Below, piece after piece: positions 32,830-41,959 of a stretch of 64,000 bases of DNA (positions within the stretch are counted from its first letter, which is position 1; every line of letters begins with the position of its first letter). The stretch is from NCBI GenBank assembly GCA_964429855.1, contig CAYSDM010000009.1, positions 35,808 through 99,807 of the forward strand. Reading direction: 5' to 3'. This DNA is from CALLMM01 sp964429855 (GTDB lineage: Bacteria; Armatimonadota; Chthonomonadetes; Chthonomonadales; CAJBBX01). The notes below the pieces were generated by a model. It was not told the DNA's origin and did not search any database. It was given only the letters and a program-made list of their open reading frames with translations. The position numbers were made by a program, and so were the translations under genes.

Positions 32830-34251
32830 ATGACAGCAGGCAGCGCGGACACCCTCTTACAGTCGGCGGCGAAGCTGCGCGCCGAGATCGGCACGCAACT
32901 GCACGATAAGCTCTCTGAGGCGATCTATACGGACGCCGCCCGGATAGCGGATCGCGCGGTTTTGCGCGAGGGAGAGGCGAAACGCTTCTCCTGGGATCGC
33001 TTCCTGGATCGTCTGCTGACCAGCCGCTCCTTCGGCTTTCCGGTGATGCTGCTTCTGCTGATGGCGACCTTCTGGATTACGATTGCCGGGGCGAACGTCC
33101 CCTCTGCCCTGCTGGGCGATCTGACGCAGGTGACGATCTATGGCTGGCTTCATCAGGCGGCGAACGCGATCCATGCTCCCTGGTGGCTCTCCGGCTTGTT
33201 GATTGACGGGGTCTATCTGGCGATGGCGTGGGTTTTCAGCGTGATGCTTCCGCCGATGGCGATCTTTTTCCCGCTTTTTACGCTGCTGGAGGATTTTGGC
33301 TATCTGCCGCGTGTTGCCTTCAATCTGGATCGGCTCTTCAAGAAAGCGGGGGCGCATGGCAAACAGTCGCTGACGATGATGATGGGCTGGGGATGCAACG
33401 CGGCGGGGGTTGTCTCCACCCGTATTATTGACAGTCCGCGCGAACGCCTGATCGCCATCATCACCAACAACTTTAGCATCTGCAACGGGCGGTGGCCCAC
33501 GCTGATCCTGATGGGGACGATCTTCATCGGCGCGACCGCGACTCCCGCGCTTGCCAGCTTCTACGCCGCCGCCAGCGTCGTTACGATTGCGGTACTCGGG
33601 ATCGTCTTTACCCTGCTGGTCTCCGCGTTTCTATCGCGCACCTGGCTCAAAGGCGAGGCGTCGTATTTCAGTCTGGAACTGCCGCCCTATCGTCCGCCCC
33701 GCATCCTGCAGACGCTCTACACCTCCCTCATAGACCGCACGCTGATCGTCCTCAAGCGCGCCATGATCATGGCAGCCCCGGCAGGCGCGGTCATCTGGCT
33801 TCTCAGCAATATCAGCTTTGGAGGAACGAGCATTGCCGCACATCTGGTCGCGCTTCTGAACCCGTTCGGTCTGCTGATCGGTCTCAACGGGGTGATCCTG
33901 CTCGCCTATATCGTCGCCATCCCCGCCAACGAGATCATCATTCCCACGATCCTGATGCTGACGCTCAACCTGGCCCGCTCCGCCATGGCGCAGCAGGGCG
34001 TCATGCTGGAACTGGAGGACGGGCAGGTCTATGAGGTGCTGACCCGTCATGGCGGCTGGACTCTGCTGACGGCGGTCAACCTGATGCTCTTCAGCCTGCT
34101 GCACAATCCCTGCAGCACCACCATCCTGACGATCTGGCAGGAGACGCGCAGCCGCAAATGGACCGCCATCGCCGCGCTGCTGCCTCTGGGGATCGGCTTC
34201 GGAGTGACCTTTCTCACCGCTACGATTGCGCGCCTGTTCGGATGGGGTTAA
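32830..34251 (+). CDS. FeoB membrane (gate) domain as a separate protein
   Basis: This ~473-residue polytopic protein matches the membrane half of FeoB. It begins with a soluble helix (SAAKLRAEIGTQLHDKLSEA), then DRFLTSRSFGFPVMLLLLM-type first helix. Two Gate repeats are present, with MGWGCNAAGVVSTRIIDSPR in the first and IVAIPANEIIIPTILML in the second; CNAAGV and the paired gate Cys/Asn residues are typical. It would form the Fe(II) channel with the separate GTPase protein. The frame also stays open upstream to 32659, but that part lies inside the GTPase gene. Confidence 0.9.
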   Translation: MTAGSADTLLQSAAKLRAEIGTQLHDKLSEAIYTDAARIADRAVLREGEAKRFSWDRFLDRLLTSRSFGFPVMLLLLMATFWITIAGANVPSALLGDLTQVTIYGWLHQAANAIHAPWWLSGLLIDGVYLAMAWVFSVMLPPMAIFFPLFTLLEDFGYLPRVAFNLDRLFKKAGAHGKQSLTMMMGWGCNAAGVVSTRIIDSPRERLIAIITNNFSICNGRWPTLILMGTIFIGATATPALASFYAAASVVTIAVLGIVFTLLVSAFLSRTWLKGEASYFSLELPPYRPPRILQTLYTSLIDRTLIVLKRAMIMAAPAGAVIWLLSNISFGGTSIAAHLVALLNPFGLLIGLNGVILLAYIVAIPANEIIIPTILMLTLNLARSAMAQQGVMLELEDGQVYEVLTRHGGWTLLTAVNLMLFSLLHNPCSTTILTIWQETRSRKWTAIAALLPLGIGFGVTFLTATIARLFGWG

Positions 34252-34864
34252 GCTGCGCCGTCAAAGACGAGATTGCCCTGCGAGGCTACGATTCCTCTCG
34301 GCGCGCATCATCTACAGGGGAGACGGAGAGGGGGCGTTTCGTCCTGTGTCATTTCTGCCTCCGTCGGACAGACGTCACTCCGGCGTCTCCGGTTCTGGCA
34401 GCCTCCTCATCCGCTCTTCGTGTATGGAGTTGATGATACCCTGTCTCGCTTTCCGGCTCCGATCATCGCGATTTCCAGAGGCATAACCAAAACTCTCCTG
34501 GTGAGTGGAATCTTCATCAGGAGAGTTCGGAAAGGAGGGAGAGGAGTCCTGCCTTCAGAGAGTTCCTTTGTGATGCGTGAGCGAGGTCATTTCGTTAATG
34601 GGTTAGGGTCCAGTATCGCCCATGCTCGCCCGGGACGCAACGGATGCCGCGAGTGAAGCAAGCATTCCGGTGTGAGGCGGGCAAGCGCGGGGGGCACCGC
34701 CCTGTTCGGTAAATCTCATTCTGGCGCAACACCCCTGATGAAGATCAGCCCCTGTGCCGCCGAAACGCTGCGGCAGTCGCTCATTATCGCGCCAGACGTT
34801 GGAACCGACTGTCTCCGGCGTACATCGCCCCGGTCTCAGCTCTTCAAACCTCATTGCGATGCAT
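34252..34864. other. 613-base gene-poor stretch after feoB
   Basis: No gene could be supported. Short frames exist on both strands, but none shows a ribosome site or family features. One inverted repeat lies at 34491-34527. The rest is moderately GC-rich and has no clear direct repeats. The base character changes here relative to the feo operon, and accessory genes follow. Confidence 0.5.
34491..34527. terminator. Inverted repeat, possible terminator
   Basis: AACTCTCCTG (34491-34500) and CAGGAGAGTT (34518-34527) form a perfect 10-base stem with a 17-base loop. No T-run follows on the plus strand, so termination is uncertain. Confidence 0.35.
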
Positions 34865-35137
34865 TTATCCGGGCTTCACCAGGCTATGAAGCTCCTGCAC
34901 TGTACGCTTGGGTCTGATGCCAGGAGGCAGGCTGGGCGCAACATGCCTGGCAAAGAACTGATTCGCAGCCTCCCTGGACTCCCATAGCTCGATCACGCGC
35001 CATCCTCCTTCCATCGGATGAGCGGTGTGCAATATGAAACCCGGAGCCGCCTTGATGCTTTCGGCGAGAAGTTGAAGCATGCCCTCATAGCCCTGCCGGG
35101 TTTGCCCCGGCACTTCTGCCGTTACCAGCACTGCCAT
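34865..35137 (-). CDS. ABM-domain (antibiotic biosynthesis monooxygenase-like) protein
   Basis: This 90-residue single-domain ferredoxin-fold protein of the ABM superfamily shows the pattern GYEGMLQLLAESIKAAPGFI, HPMEGGWRVIELWESREAAN and QFFARHVAPSL. Members include heme-degrading and quinol monooxygenases, but many are of unknown role. The gene lies 81 bases downstream of the cupin gene on the same strand and may be co-transcribed. Confidence 0.8.
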   Translation of the reverse strand: MAVLVTAEVPGQTRQGYEGMLQLLAESIKAAPGFILHTAHPMEGGWRVIELWESREAANQFFARHVAPSLPPGIRPKRTVQELHSLVKPG

Positions 35138-35218
35138 GGGTGAGTTCTCCCGTGAGGGGCGTACCCTGCGATCCGGCTCGCCATTGCCGCAGCCTTTTGC
35201 TTCGTCGCCAGACGCTGG

Positions 35219-35584
35219 CTACAGAGCCTTCGCATAGTCAATCATCCCCTGAAAATCTACAACAACCGCCGGCTCATCTCCCACGGTCCAGGCATCGTGA
35301 CCCGAAGGAAGCAGAGACACATCGCCCGGTCGGCACTCAAGTTCAGTGCCATCGTCCATCAGGACTTTCAACACACCCGACACGTGATACTGAAAGTGGG
35401 GAGCTTCGCAGCTTTTCGTTTGAGCGAGGGGCTGCACCGACGTTGCCCATCGCCAGCCAGGCTCAAAGACTGCCCGCCCGATGGTAGCGCCGCCGATGTT
35501 GATCAGTTCCAGCCGCCCCTTCGGGAATTCACGAACCTCGTCCGGACTCCCAAAACTCTTTCGCTCTGCTTGCTTCTGCATCAT
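35219..35584 (-). CDS. Small cupin-domain protein
   Basis: This ~121-residue single cupin has APHFQYHVSGVLKVLMDDGT and ECRPGDVSLLPSGHDAWTVG, the two barrel motifs. Only some metal ligands are conserved (H in PHFQYHV; no clear second His triad), so catalysis is uncertain. Two ATGs at 35584 and 35581 follow an AAAGGAG site, and either is possible. It is the upstream partner of the ABM gene. Likely role is small-molecule binding or oxidation. Confidence 0.8.
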   Translation of the reverse strand: MMQKQAERKSFGSPDEVREFPKGRLELINIGGATIGRAVFEPGWRWATSVQPLAQTKSCEAPHFQYHVSGVLKVLMDDGTELECRPGDVSLLPSGHDAWTVGDEPAVVVDFQGMIDYAKAL

Positions 35585-36095
35585 GCTGCTCCTTTCTCTG
35601 AGTTGAATAGTCGCGGCTTGTATGTCCGCAAACTTATGGATCGGGCGACAGAGTGTCGCATGTCCGCTCATGACGCTGAAGAGACAGGATGTCTGCGGCG
35701 AGATACAACTATACTGCTGCAGTGGCTACCAATACCTGATGTATTTGTACGGATGAGGAATATATACCTTCTTTTGCATAAATAAATATTACTTCAAATT
35801 GCGCTGAAACCGATAGGAGGAATGCTGATCATCTGTCCTGCAGCCTTGAGCTAAGGCAGGCTGGATGCGGCAGAGGATAATCATATTAATTATTTTAAAG
35901 TATTTTTCCTATAATTAATGAGGCAGTCCGTCTGCAGGGGTCTGCCCGGACTGGCACTACCGTAGAGCGAACATGGGCGGGCGGGCGGTCATAACAAACC
36001 TGCTCCCGGGGAGATACGCGCCTTGGAACGGTCGCTGCGGCATTTCAACGCGACCGGCAGCCGCGAGTATGGTACTCGTTGCGCGCGGCTGGTCT
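35585..36095. other. 511-base region upstream of the cupin gene, partly AT-rich
   Basis: No gene was found. Around 35735-35915 the sequence is much more AT-rich than the rest of the window (runs such as taataaatatt and aattattttaaag), suggesting a regulatory or foreign segment. A large hairpin follows the SGNH esterase gene at 36058-36091. Confidence 0.5.
36058..36091 (-). terminator. Stem-loop after the SGNH esterase gene
   Basis: CAGCCGCG and CGCGGCTG form an 8-base outer stem with a nested CGAGT/ACTCG pair. It starts a few bases beyond the stop codon at 36096, but no T-run follows, so rho-independent termination is only possible. Confidence 0.35.
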
Positions 36096-38594
36096 TTATT
36101 TCGCGGCCTGGCGGGTGACAATCGGGACATAGCCGACCTCCAGGCCTTTCGGCGGAGTCACGAGGAGTGCCGGATCGAGGTGTGCGAGTGTGCCGACGGT
36201 TGGAGGCGGCAGATACTCGCGGTCCTTTGTCCATCGGCGATGCAGCATCTCCACACGCTTCTGCAATCTCTCCCGCTCGGCGTCCGTCAGGTCGGCATTG
36301 AGCAGCGCAGGCTGATCGGCGAAGCGATACCAGTAGTAGGTCACGACACTGCCATCCCCCAGTTTCGCTTGAAACGGACCCGCCGCCGGCCCCGGCCTCT
36401 TCCAACTGCTGTCGGCCTCGTCGGGGGTGAGATAAGGCTCCGGGTTGGCTTCGCGCCGATGCGGGAAAGTCACTTTCGCCAGGCCGGTTTCGGCGGGGAC
36501 ATTCGCAGGCTTCACCACAACCCACTGCTTCTTGTTCTTACCATCCGTCTCCAGACGGTAGTACTCAGGGAGAGTGACCAGCGACCCGCGCTTCGAGGCG
36601 GCTTTCGAGACCAGATCCTTATTCCACCGATAACCATACGTGACCGCATCCAGCGCGACGGGAGTGGCAAACGAACTCCAGGCCAGCGGCGGTTTCTGGC
36701 CGCGGGGCGTGTTGGGAGTATAAATCTCCCAGGTGGCTCCGCCATTCCCCTTGAAGGTGTGCACGCTGGCAGCCTCCATATTGATGGCGCCTGACACGGC
36801 AGGCCCGCCATTAAACCACGCCTCGACACCCTCCCACAGCGCGGCCTTGTTGTAGGCTGTGATGCGATGCAGCAATACGGAAGCGTCCCCTGGCTTTCCC
36901 GGGAACTGGGTCGGAGCGATACGGGCATACGTGTCGCCCTTCGCGTCTCTGGACAGGTAGGCGGGGATGTACTGCGTCTCCATCTGCACCGCCTTGTTCG
37001 GCTCCGAGGGCAGCGTGTCGAGGAACAGCCCGCTCAGTTTCGGGTTCTCGACAGAGGGGCGCGACCAGAAATAGGGGGTGAAGAAGGCTACCGGTCCCTT
37101 GAAGTTACCGGTGTTCAGGAACAGAGTCCAGCCGTGGTTCCCGGTCGGAACGTCCTTGCCGGCGGTCGTCTTCCTGGGTTCCGTGAGCGGGAGCGCCAGA
37201 TAGCCGTAACCGAACAGTTCGCCGTTTGTGCCTTGCTTGAGATTGAGGCCATCCGGGGGCCAGAGCACCCACGGACTGAGTTGAGCGACGGCGTAGTGGC
37301 CCGCCGGATTCTTCCAGTCGCGGCCCTTGCCTGCGCCGGGACCGTTTGCCCATTCAATGAAGTTCAGCGCCACGCCGCCCATGATAAACTTGGGCGTCAC
37401 GGTGGCAAACCGCGTGTCACGCCACCACCCGAGGCCCCCTTCGATGTCGGAGTAGTGATTTTTCGGAGCCTGGCCTTCATACTGAGCGAACATCCAGGTC
37501 CCAAACAGGCCGCTCTGGAAATCCGACCCCGGATAGTTCTTCAACAGCGGCCAGGCCGCCACATACATGGAAAACCCGGCGTTATAGGTTTCAGGAACTC
37601 TCTCGTGAGGGACGAGCAGGTAGCCCGCCATCTCCGCCTCCTGAACCGCCCCCTCCGCCGCCATCTTGCATAGCTTCGTCATAGCGTTGCCCATTGCTTC
37701 GCCGATGAGGTAGTAGGTCTCAGCGTTACTGTTCCAGTGGTATATCTGCTGGGACGGCGAAACCTCCACCTCCCGCCAGAACGCGCGCGTGCCGACAAAA
37801 GCGACGTTCCCCTTGAACTCCGGGTACTCCGCAACCGCCGCCTGCGCCTTCATCAAGTCGAGCGCATGAGGGTCTCTCTCCTTCGGACCGCCCATGCCGG
37901 TCTCGGCGATGACGAACGGCAGATTCGGCACGCCGAGATCCTTGCGGATGTCGCGGATGAAGTGGGCCAGGTTCTGCTCATACTCGGTGACGAAGGCCGG
38001 GTTCACGCGGTCGTTCCACCCCTGGTGCCACCCGAACCCGGCAAGGTCGTACCTATGCTCGGCAAACTCCGGGAACTGGTTTTTCAGGTCGCTCAGGATG
38101 GCTTTCGTCCGCTGAACGATCTCCCTGTAGTAGAACCCTACTTCACCGCCAGCGCCTGGTGGGCGAAAGTCCCGGGCAAGGCTTTTCCCGCCCCATGCCA
38201 GTTTGATGAGCAAAACTGGCTCCTTGTAAGCCTGCCCCATCACGTGACCAAATCCAAGTTCCGGTCCGATACAGTCCTCTCCTACCCCATACCCCACTGT
38301 CAGCTTGCCCTTGCGGTCAAGGTAGTGAATCCAGACATCCTCCCGAACCGCCCACGCACCGTTTTTTTCGAGAAGGTGGTGGAACTTGCCAGACGTGGCC
38401 GGGTCTTTCGTGACGTATTCGAGGCTGCCCTTCCCGCCATTGCGCGTCGAATCCGCCTTCACGAACCCATGCCCCTCCATGTTTGACTGTCCGGCGAGAA
38501 TGAACACCTTCACGAGCTTGTCTGCTGCGGTCGCCGGGGCTGCCAGCAAGAAGAAACCGATGATGACAGTGGCGAATAGGTAGTAGCGCTTCAT
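36096..38594 (-). CDS. Secreted SGNH-type carbohydrate esterase (sialate O-acetylesterase-like)
   Basis: This 832-residue protein starts with a signal peptide (MKRYYLFATVIIGFFLLAAP). The SASA/CE6-type esterase domain fills ~28-300: block I FILAGQSNMEGHG with the nucleophile Ser, LIKLAWGGKSLARDF, and GFGWHQGWNDRV. A ~500-residue C-terminal part follows with WAYG-like beta-rich segments that may bind sugars. Such proteins deacetylate polysaccharides outside the cell. Codon use and length resemble planctomycete or verrucomicrobial enzymes, so it may be acquired. It lies alone, with no other glycan gene beside it. Confidence 0.85.
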   Translation of the reverse strand: MKRYYLFATVIIGFFLLAAPATAADKLVKVFILAGQSNMEGHGFVKADSTRNGGKGSLEYVTKDPATSGKFHHLLEKNGAWAVREDVWIHYLDRKGKLTVGYGVGEDCIGPELGFGHVMGQAYKEPVLLIKLAWGGKSLARDFRPPGAGGEVGFYYREIVQRTKAILSDLKNQFPEFAEHRYDLAGFGWHQGWNDRVNPAFVTEYEQNLAHFIRDIRKDLGVPNLPFVIAETGMGGPKERDPHALDLMKAQAAVAEYPEFKGNVAFVGTRAFWREVEVSPSQQIYHWNSNAETYYLIGEAMGNAMTKLCKMAAEGAVQEAEMAGYLLVPHERVPETYNAGFSMYVAAWPLLKNYPGSDFQSGLFGTWMFAQYEGQAPKNHYSDIEGGLGWWRDTRFATVTPKFIMGGVALNFIEWANGPGAGKGRDWKNPAGHYAVAQLSPWVLWPPDGLNLKQGTNGELFGYGYLALPLTEPRKTTAGKDVPTGNHGWTLFLNTGNFKGPVAFFTPYFWSRPSVENPKLSGLFLDTLPSEPNKAVQMETQYIPAYLSRDAKGDTYARIAPTQFPGKPGDASVLLHRITAYNKAALWEGVEAWFNGGPAVSGAINMEAASVHTFKGNGGATWEIYTPNTPRGQKPPLAWSSFATPVALDAVTYGYRWNKDLVSKAASKRGSLVTLPEYYRLETDGKNKKQWVVVKPANVPAETGLAKVTFPHRREANPEPYLTPDEADSSWKRPGPAAGPFQAKLGDGSVVTYYWYRFADQPALLNADLTDAERERLQKRVEMLHRRWTKDREYLPPPTVGTLAHLDPALLVTPPKGLEVGYVPIVTRQAAK

Positions 38595-38800
38595 ACTGGC
38601 TCCTTGTATAAAAGTTTCATGTGCGGTTGCAGTTCAGCGAAGGCTGTCGCCAAACGACTCATCTAGTCCCTGCTTTGGCAAATTATTCTGCCCCACAATG
38701 CGATCGCAGGAGTCAACAGCATTTTGCTTCTCGATGCTCTGGATAAGGAGACCATCCATAAAGCACGGTAGATCATGTGGCAGCGGCTCGATTTACGCGC

Positions 38801-39121
38801 CTATTTGCCTGGCGCGCGATAGGTCGGACTCTTCTTCACCGCCTCATCTATCTCTTCCGGGCTTAATAGAACCGTCGTCTTGCTCGTTACCAGTCCACTG
38901 GCGTTGAGGTTCAGGGCAAGCGCCGTCATGGTGGCGTGGTCGGGGACATCCGCGATCACATAGACATCGGTGTCGCCGAAGGCAAAGTAGAAGGATTCGA
39001 TGTTCCCGCCAACCGATTTGACCGCCTGCTCCGCCGCGGCACGTCGGCTCGTGCCGCCCTCTTTGAGCAGTCCTGTAACTCCTTCGCCCACATAGTTCAC
39101 CTGCAGCAGATACTTTGGCAT
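38801..39121 (-). CDS. GYD-domain protein
   Basis: This 106-residue protein matches the GYD domain, of the ferredoxin-like fold: MPKYLLQVNYVGEGVTGLLK, GGNIESFYFAFGDTDVYVIA and ALALNLNASGLVTSKTTVLL. The name-giving GD-x-D is present (FGDTD). Function is unknown in general. An AAAGGAG site lies 6 bases before the ATG. Confidence 0.85.
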   Translation of the reverse strand: MPKYLLQVNYVGEGVTGLLKEGGTSRRAAAEQAVKSVGGNIESFYFAFGDTDVYVIADVPDHATMTALALNLNASGLVTSKTTVLLSPEEIDEAVKKSPTYRAPGK

Positions 39122-39226
39122 CCGAGTCTCCTTTTACTCGTAATTCTCGGCCGCTCTTCGTAGAGTTGCGCGTATGTTAAAATACGGCAGTGAAATGGGA
39201 AAACCTCTCGGGAGTTTTCCACCAGT

Positions 39227-39952
39227 CTACCTTGTACGGCGTTTCAACACGACCAGCAGGCGCGGGATGTCGGAGCCGGGAAGGATGAGGCGAATGGTCT
39301 TCGCAAGGAATCCGCCGCTGCGACGGATGGCGGATTCCGCGTCGGCGATCTCCGCCTCCGCGCCTGCGCTCTTGAGGGCGATGGCGGACCCGTCCTGCTT
39401 TACGAACGGCAGCATCCACCCCGCCAGACGATCCAGACGCGCCACCGCTCGCGCCGTTACCAGATCGTAGGCGGCGCGGTGAGCAGGCGAAAGCGCCAGA
39501 TCCTCGGCGCGGGCGTGTATCGTGCCGATCCCGGTCAGTCCCAGATCGGCAATCGCCTCGTCCAGAAAATCCAGTCGCTTGCGGGTGGAATCGAGCAGGG
39601 TGACCGTGAGAGAGGGGAAGGCGATCTTCAGGGGAACGCCGGGCAGTCCTGCACCCGTTCCCACATCCAGCAGCCGCCGCGCCGCGCCCACCTCCACCGC
39701 GCGGCAGACCGCCAGCGAGTCGAGCAGATGCAGCGTCGCCGCCTGCTCCGGAGGGACGCGGGTCAGGTTCATGCGCCGATTCGCATCGTAGAGAAGTTCC
39801 AGATACCGCACGCACTGCGCCGTCTGATCCGCGCTTAACGACAGTCCGTACGCATCCGCGCCTGCCTGAAGCTGCGACTCGATATCGGCGCGTAAAAGAG
39901 AAAAAGCCGAAGCCCACGCTTCGGCTGTAGACGACTCGGATTCTGGTTCCAC
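39227..39952 (-). CDS. rsmG: 16S rRNA (guanine527-N7)-methyltransferase
   Basis: This 241-residue SAM-dependent methyltransferase has motif I LLDVGTGAGLPGVPLKIAFP and then VTLLDSTRKRLDFLDEA and VTARAVARLDRLAGWMLPFV, the GidB/RsmG signatures. It modifies G527 of 16S rRNA; loss gives low-level streptomycin resistance in known cases. It follows the chemotaxis operon on the same strand after about 120 bases, without obvious functional link. Confidence 0.95.
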   Translation of the reverse strand: MEPESESSTAEAWASAFSLLRADIESQLQAGADAYGLSLSADQTAQCVRYLELLYDANRRMNLTRVPPEQAATLHLLDSLAVCRAVEVGAARRLLDVGTGAGLPGVPLKIAFPSLTVTLLDSTRKRLDFLDEAIADLGLTGIGTIHARAEDLALSPAHRAAYDLVTARAVARLDRLAGWMLPFVKQDGSAIALKSAGAEAEIADAESAIRRSGGFLAKTIRLILPGSDIPRLLVVLKRRTR

Positions 39953-40074
39953 CCCGCTGCTCCTCCAGCGCTTCGCTCAGTCAGCCGTGCCAGATTTCGA
40001 GGTTGGTTTCCGGAATCCTGCCTGGATCGCCTGCCGAAAGCAGGCGATCCGGAATATCGTCCCTCTATGAAAGA

Positions 40075-40251
40075 TCAGGCTTTAATGTCAAGCCGTCCGC
40101 CCGGCGGCGGCAGCAGAGTCGCAACCATATCCTGGTCGGACTGCAGCGCCTTCTTCAGCAGTTTTGCCGTCTTCTCCGTATCCTGCTCCGCCGAACGCAG
40201 AAGCATCGCCTGCACCGCCTCCATGCCCGTATTCAGACTGACTCCATCCAT
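40075..40251 (-). CDS. YjfB-like putative motility protein, 58 residues
   Basis: This small gene translates as MDGVSLNTGMEAVQAMLLRS followed by a Lys/Gln-rich helix and ends LLPPPGGRLDIKA. The length, the helix and the terminal GG-x-LDIK match the YjfB/putative-motility-protein family found in flagellated bacteria. The ATG at 40251 is four bases after the cheX stop codon, so it is the last gene of the chemotaxis operon. Role in motility is inferred from family and context. Confidence 0.7.
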   Translation of the reverse strand: MDGVSLNTGMEAVQAMLLRSAEQDTEKTAKLLKKALQSDQDMVATLLPPPGGRLDIKA

Positions 40252-40254
40252 GTT

Positions 40255-40716
40255 CTATCGCTCCTGTAAACAGACTGTTAGTTCGAGTTGACCCTGCTCC
40301 ACGCAGATCGGAATGACAATCGCCGGGATCGTCAGGGTGGATATCTTCACATTGGAACCGCGCACAATCGTCGGCGGGGTGATATCGCAGATAAATCCCG
40401 CCTCCGATAGATGCGCCATCGCATTGCCGGTAATCATATTTCCCAGTTCGGCAATGGCGCTGGCTGCCAGTTGATCGAAAGTGCGGATCGGCTGACCGAG
40501 CATGGTCGAGGCGACCTTATCGGCGGTCATCAGACTCATGCCGTAGATCACCTGCCCCTCCACCTTGCCCGCCACCCCGGTGATGACGTTACATTGCTGA
40601 GAGGTGAAGACGTTGGGTCTCATAGATAGTTGTCCTTTCGTCGGCTTCTGCCCCAGCACCATCTCCAGGACGCTGAAGGAAGCCATCACGAAAGGATTGA
40701 TGTACTCGACTTTCAT
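40255..40716 (-). CDS. cheX: CheX-like CheY-P phosphatase
   Basis: This 153-residue protein belongs to the CheC/CheX/FliY group that dephosphorylates CheY-P. The single phosphatase helix is visible as AASAIAELGNMITGNA, with the Glu-x-x-Asn catalytic pair. CheX works as a dimer. It lies 16 bases after cheY and is followed directly by the yjfB-like gene. Confidence 0.88.
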   Translation of the reverse strand: MKVEYINPFVMASFSVLEMVLGQKPTKGQLSMRPNVFTSQQCNVITGVAGKVEGQVIYGMSLMTADKVASTMLGQPIRTFDQLAASAIAELGNMITGNAMAHLSEAGFICDITPPTIVRGSNVKISTLTIPAIVIPICVEQGQLELTVCLQER

Positions 40717-40732
40717 ACCTCTCTCCTGTGCG

Positions 40733-41095
40733 TCAGTCCAGCAGCTTATTAACGGCTTCCAGCACCTTCTCCGGCTGGAATGGCTTGACGATGAAATCGC
40801 GCGCGCCGGCGGTCACCGCCTCCATCACCATGTTTTTCTGCCCCATCGCCGTACACATGATGATCTTGGCATTGGGATCAAAGGAGCGAATCTCCTTCAC
40901 CGCGCTGATCCCGTCCATCTCCGGCATGGTGATGTCCATCGTCACCAGGTCCGGCTTTGTCGTCTTGTACATCTCAACGGACTCGCGTCCGTTTGCGGCT
41001 TCGCCTGCTATCTCATATCCGTTTTTCGTCAGGATATTCTTCAGGGTTACCCGCATAAACAGCGCATCATCCGTGATCAGGATTCGCTTCGCCAC
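40733..41095 (-). CDS. cheY: CheY-type response regulator
   Basis: This 120-residue single-domain receiver has the acidic pocket RILITDDALFM, the phospho-Asp in LVTMDITMPEMDGISAV, the Thr switch in IIMCTAMG and the conserved Lys in FIVKPFQPEKVL. The start is the GTG at 41095, preceded by GGAG; the frame runs to 41158, but that would add an odd leader. It probably carries the signal to the flagellar switch. It lies between cheR and cheX. Confidence 0.93.
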   Translation of the reverse strand: MAKRILITDDALFMRVTLKNILTKNGYEIAGEAANGRESVEMYKTTKPDLVTMDITMPEMDGISAVKEIRSFDPNAKIIMCTAMGQKNMVMEAVTAGARDFIVKPFQPEKVLEAVNKLLD

Positions 41096-41117
41096 GTGAA
41101 CTCCTCCGTCCGTGTCT

Positions 41118-41924
41118 CTAGTGAATTCGCTCATAAAAGAATGGTATGCGTGATTCAAAACCGATTTCGCGATAGTTAAAAATACGCTCCGTCCCGCCGA
41201 CGAACAGCACGCCCCCCGGCGCTAACGAGGCGCAAAAACGCGCAAACAGCTTCTCTTTCGCCTCTTCCGTGAAGTAGATCACCACGTTTCGGCAGACGAT
41301 CAGATCAAAGTCCTTCTCAAATGAATCCGCAAGCAGGTTGTGCTTGCGGAAGGTCACCCGCTGCCGGAGTTCCGGTATCACCTCAAAATCGTTGCCCGTC
41401 GCCCGCAGATAACGCAACCGGTAGGATTCGGGGACGCTCCGGATATCGTTCTCGGTAAAGACGCCCTGCCGCGCCCGCTCCAGAATCTTCTGGTCAATAT
41501 CGGTTGCCAGCAGATTGTGTCTGACTCCCGGTTTCAGATCGTCCAGAAGCATCGTCAGTGTATACGGCTCCGCCCCGATCGAGCAGCCCGCGCTCCATAT
41601 CCGCAGCGGACGCCCCGCCTTCAACAGAGAGGGAAGCACCTTCATCCGCATCTCTTCCCACTTCTCCGGGTTGCGGAAAAGCTCCGAGACGTTGATTGTC
41701 ATCCGATCCAGAAAGGTCGCCCACTCTCTCGGATCGCGGTTGATTAGCGCGAAATAGTCCGCAAAGGACTGGAGATTGGCGCGTTCCACCATGCCCCAGA
41801 GCCGACGATACATCTGCTGAGATTTATAGAGATGCAGATCAATGCCGCTTTTTTTATAGACCTGTTGAATGAAACACTCATAGTCCGCGCGCTGCGTACT
41901 GTTTAGTTCTGTCCACTCTTGCAA
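41118..41924 (-). CDS. cheR: Chemotaxis methyltransferase CheR
   Basis: This 268-residue protein methylates receptor glutamates with SAM. It has the N-terminal helical domain (GIDLHLYKSQQMYRRLWGMV) and the SAM domain with RIWSAGCSIGAEPYTLTMLL, NLLATDIDQKILERARQGVF and DLIVCRNVVIYFTEEAKEKL. The start is a TTG at 41924. It lies between cheB and cheY, matching the usual antagonistic cheR-cheB pair. Confidence 0.95.
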   Translation of the reverse strand: MQEWTELNSTQRADYECFIQQVYKKSGIDLHLYKSQQMYRRLWGMVERANLQSFADYFALINRDPREWATFLDRMTINVSELFRNPEKWEEMRMKVLPSLLKAGRPLRIWSAGCSIGAEPYTLTMLLDDLKPGVRHNLLATDIDQKILERARQGVFTENDIRSVPESYRLRYLRATGNDFEVIPELRQRVTFRKHNLLADSFEKDFDLIVCRNVVIYFTEEAKEKLFARFCASLAPGGVLFVGGTERIFNYREIGFESRIPFFYERIH

Positions 41925-41959
41925 CGGTGCACCCCTTCACCCGCAATCTTCCGCCGATT

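Noticed and set aside
31989..34251. A single frameshifted feoB gene
   Set aside because: Each half has its own start, stop and ribosome site, and the junction matches a domain border, so a sequencing or mutation frameshift is not needed to explain it.
34603..34854. An 83-codon minus-strand frame in the gene-poor stretch after feoB
   Set aside because: No ribosome site, no hydrophobic core or family resemblance; it may be decayed sequence but cannot be supported as a gene.
35887..35915. TATAAT at 35910-35915 as a plus-strand promoter
   Set aside because: No acceptable -35 box lies at 16-18 bases, the segment is simply AT-rich, and no plus-strand gene follows.
39198..39226. Hairpin ggaaaa...ttttcc beyond rsmG as a terminator
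   Set aside because: The stem is only 6 bases and mostly A/T, and no T-run follows in the rsmG direction.
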